Shown here: piece by piece, positions 21,927 through 22,185 of the stretch | How the letters are laid out: each line of letters starts with the position of its first letter | Position numbering within the stretch: the stretch's first letter is position 1 | Assembly: GCA_934130485.1 (NCBI GenBank) | Contig: CAKOYE010000013.1 | Span: forward strand, 1 to 22,185 | Source of the DNA: an uncultured Bacilli bacterium | GTDB lineage: Bacteria > Bacillota_I > Bacilli_A > RF39 > UBA660 | Direction: 5' to 3' | Length of the DNA: 22,185 nt | Made by a program: the position numbers and the translations under genes | The notes under the pieces: model-generated | What the model was told of the DNA's origin: nothing | The model's database searches: none | The model's input: only the letters and a program-made list of their open reading frames with translations

Positions 21927-21954
21927 TTTAACATAATTATTAATATTTAGTCAA
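21925..21954 (-). promoter_or_regulatory. Promoter of the exporter/Fur operon
   Basis: Minus-strand TTGACT (21954-21949), an 18-base spacer with extended TG, then TAAACT (21930-21925). The -10 touches the palindromic operator. Confidence 0.55.
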
Positions 21955-21980
21955 TAAAATTTAAGCATAATCTTGCAATA

Positions 21981-22010
21981 AAAAATGTTTAACTAATATT
22001 TTAAACATTT
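21981..22010 (-). terminator. Terminator of the Rpn-family gene
   Basis: Minus-strand AAATGTTTAA (22010-22001) pairs with TTAAACATTT (21992-21983) around an 8-base loop, then T. It lies about 25 bases after the gene stop. Confidence 0.7.
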
Positions 22011-22035
22011 CTTAATTAAAACTATTACATAAAAT

Positions 22036-22185
22036 TTAGTTTATACTCAATTTTGATAACTCTTTTATACTTAATCCAGTTATTTCTGATATTGAGTCTA
22101 AATTAAATTTCTTTTGTATCATTGATTTTGCTATTTGAACATTTCTCTTATTAATACCTCGTTTCTCACCACGGACTTCTCCACG
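22036..22185 (-). CDS. Rpn/PDDEXK-type nuclease-transposase, C-terminal part (5' end outside window)
   Basis: Only the last 49 residues are visible. A charged linker RGEVRGEKRGINKR is followed by NVQIAKSMIQKKF, then LDSISEITGLSIKELSKL. This is the typical tail of Rpn/YhgA-like recombination-promoting nucleases (PD-(D/E)XK transposase family), which end with an EGExxGE linker and a short helix-turn-helix (IAKxMLxKGxxxExIxxITGLSxEEIxKL). The nuclease domain would lie outside the window. It may be an intact domesticated copy or a fragment; this cannot be judged here. Confidence 0.75.
   Translation of the reverse strand, partial: RGEVRGEKRGINKRNVQIAKSMIQKKFNLDSISEITGLSIKELSKLSIN

Overview
The window is a strongly AT-rich piece of a bacterial chromosome, gene-dense and mostly on the minus strand. 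Shine-Dalgarno sites (AGGAGG-like), TTGACA/TATAAT promoters, TGA used as a stop (for example at the end of miaB) and TGG for tryptophan point to a low-GC Firmicute using the standard bacterial code. The gene set (LexA with CGAAC..GTTCG boxes, a SirA-like protein, UPF0154, ComEB-type dCMP deaminase, MiaB, Tgt, M29 aminopeptidase) fits the Bacilli, probably an uncultured gut-type or Mollicutes-neighbouring lineage. The species cannot be told from sequence alone.

Layout. 1-1761 (-): cardiolipin synthase followed by a DUF4236 gene cut by the window edge. 1903-3183 (+): AGCS amino-acid symporter. 3185-5387 (-): tgt followed one base later by a DUF2974 lipase-like gene. 5444-6193 (+): an unrecognised gene with a strong promoter and a long leader hairpin. 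6194-7588 (-): class I glutamine amidotransferase-like hydrolase, UPF0154 membrane protein (yneF) and a SirA-like protein. 7648-9862 (-): transketolase, preceded by a 44-residue membrane peptide gene missed by length-filtered gene finding. 10002-10619 (+): lexA. 10687-11130 (-): unknown. 11291-11888 (-): HD-domain hydrolase with tRNA-Arg(CCT) directly behind it. 11979-14288 (-): MacB-like ABC transporter. 14517-15731 (-): M29 aminopeptidase. 15811-16302 (+): dCMP deaminase. 16322-19072 (-): operon miaB / YcxB-like / anchored YHYH-cadherin-like surface protein. 19073-19440: no intact gene; it holds two terminators, the miaB promoter and a frameshifted remnant of a large serine recombinase. 19441-21893 (-): operon of an ArsP_2-type metal exporter, a Fur-family regulator, a degenerate exonuclease-like protein and a small kinase-like protein, headed by a perfect palindrome. 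22036-22185 (-): C-terminus of an Rpn/PDDEXK transposase-type protein running off the edge.

The most interesting region is 6843-10619. Its order (lexA divergent from a small membrane-protein gene, then tkt, sirA-like, yneF) matches the lexA-yneA-yneB-ynzC-tkt-sirA-yneF neighbourhood of Bacillus subtilis and the lexA/sosA/tkt neighbourhood of Staphylococcus aureus. The intergenic region carries two LexA boxes, one in the -10/-35 spacer of the small gene and one over the -35 of lexA. The 44-residue peptide therefore sits where the SOS cell-division inhibitors YneA and SosA sit, but it is much shorter and has no LysM domain: a candidate minimal SOS division inhibitor.

Other points of interest are the self-contained metal-response operon with a Fur-type palindrome and two odd passenger genes, the serine-recombinase fossil with flanking imperfect inverted repeats, and palindromes at the starts of tgt and of the orphan gene at 5561. 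No CRISPR array, rRNA, replication origin or intact mobile element was seen.
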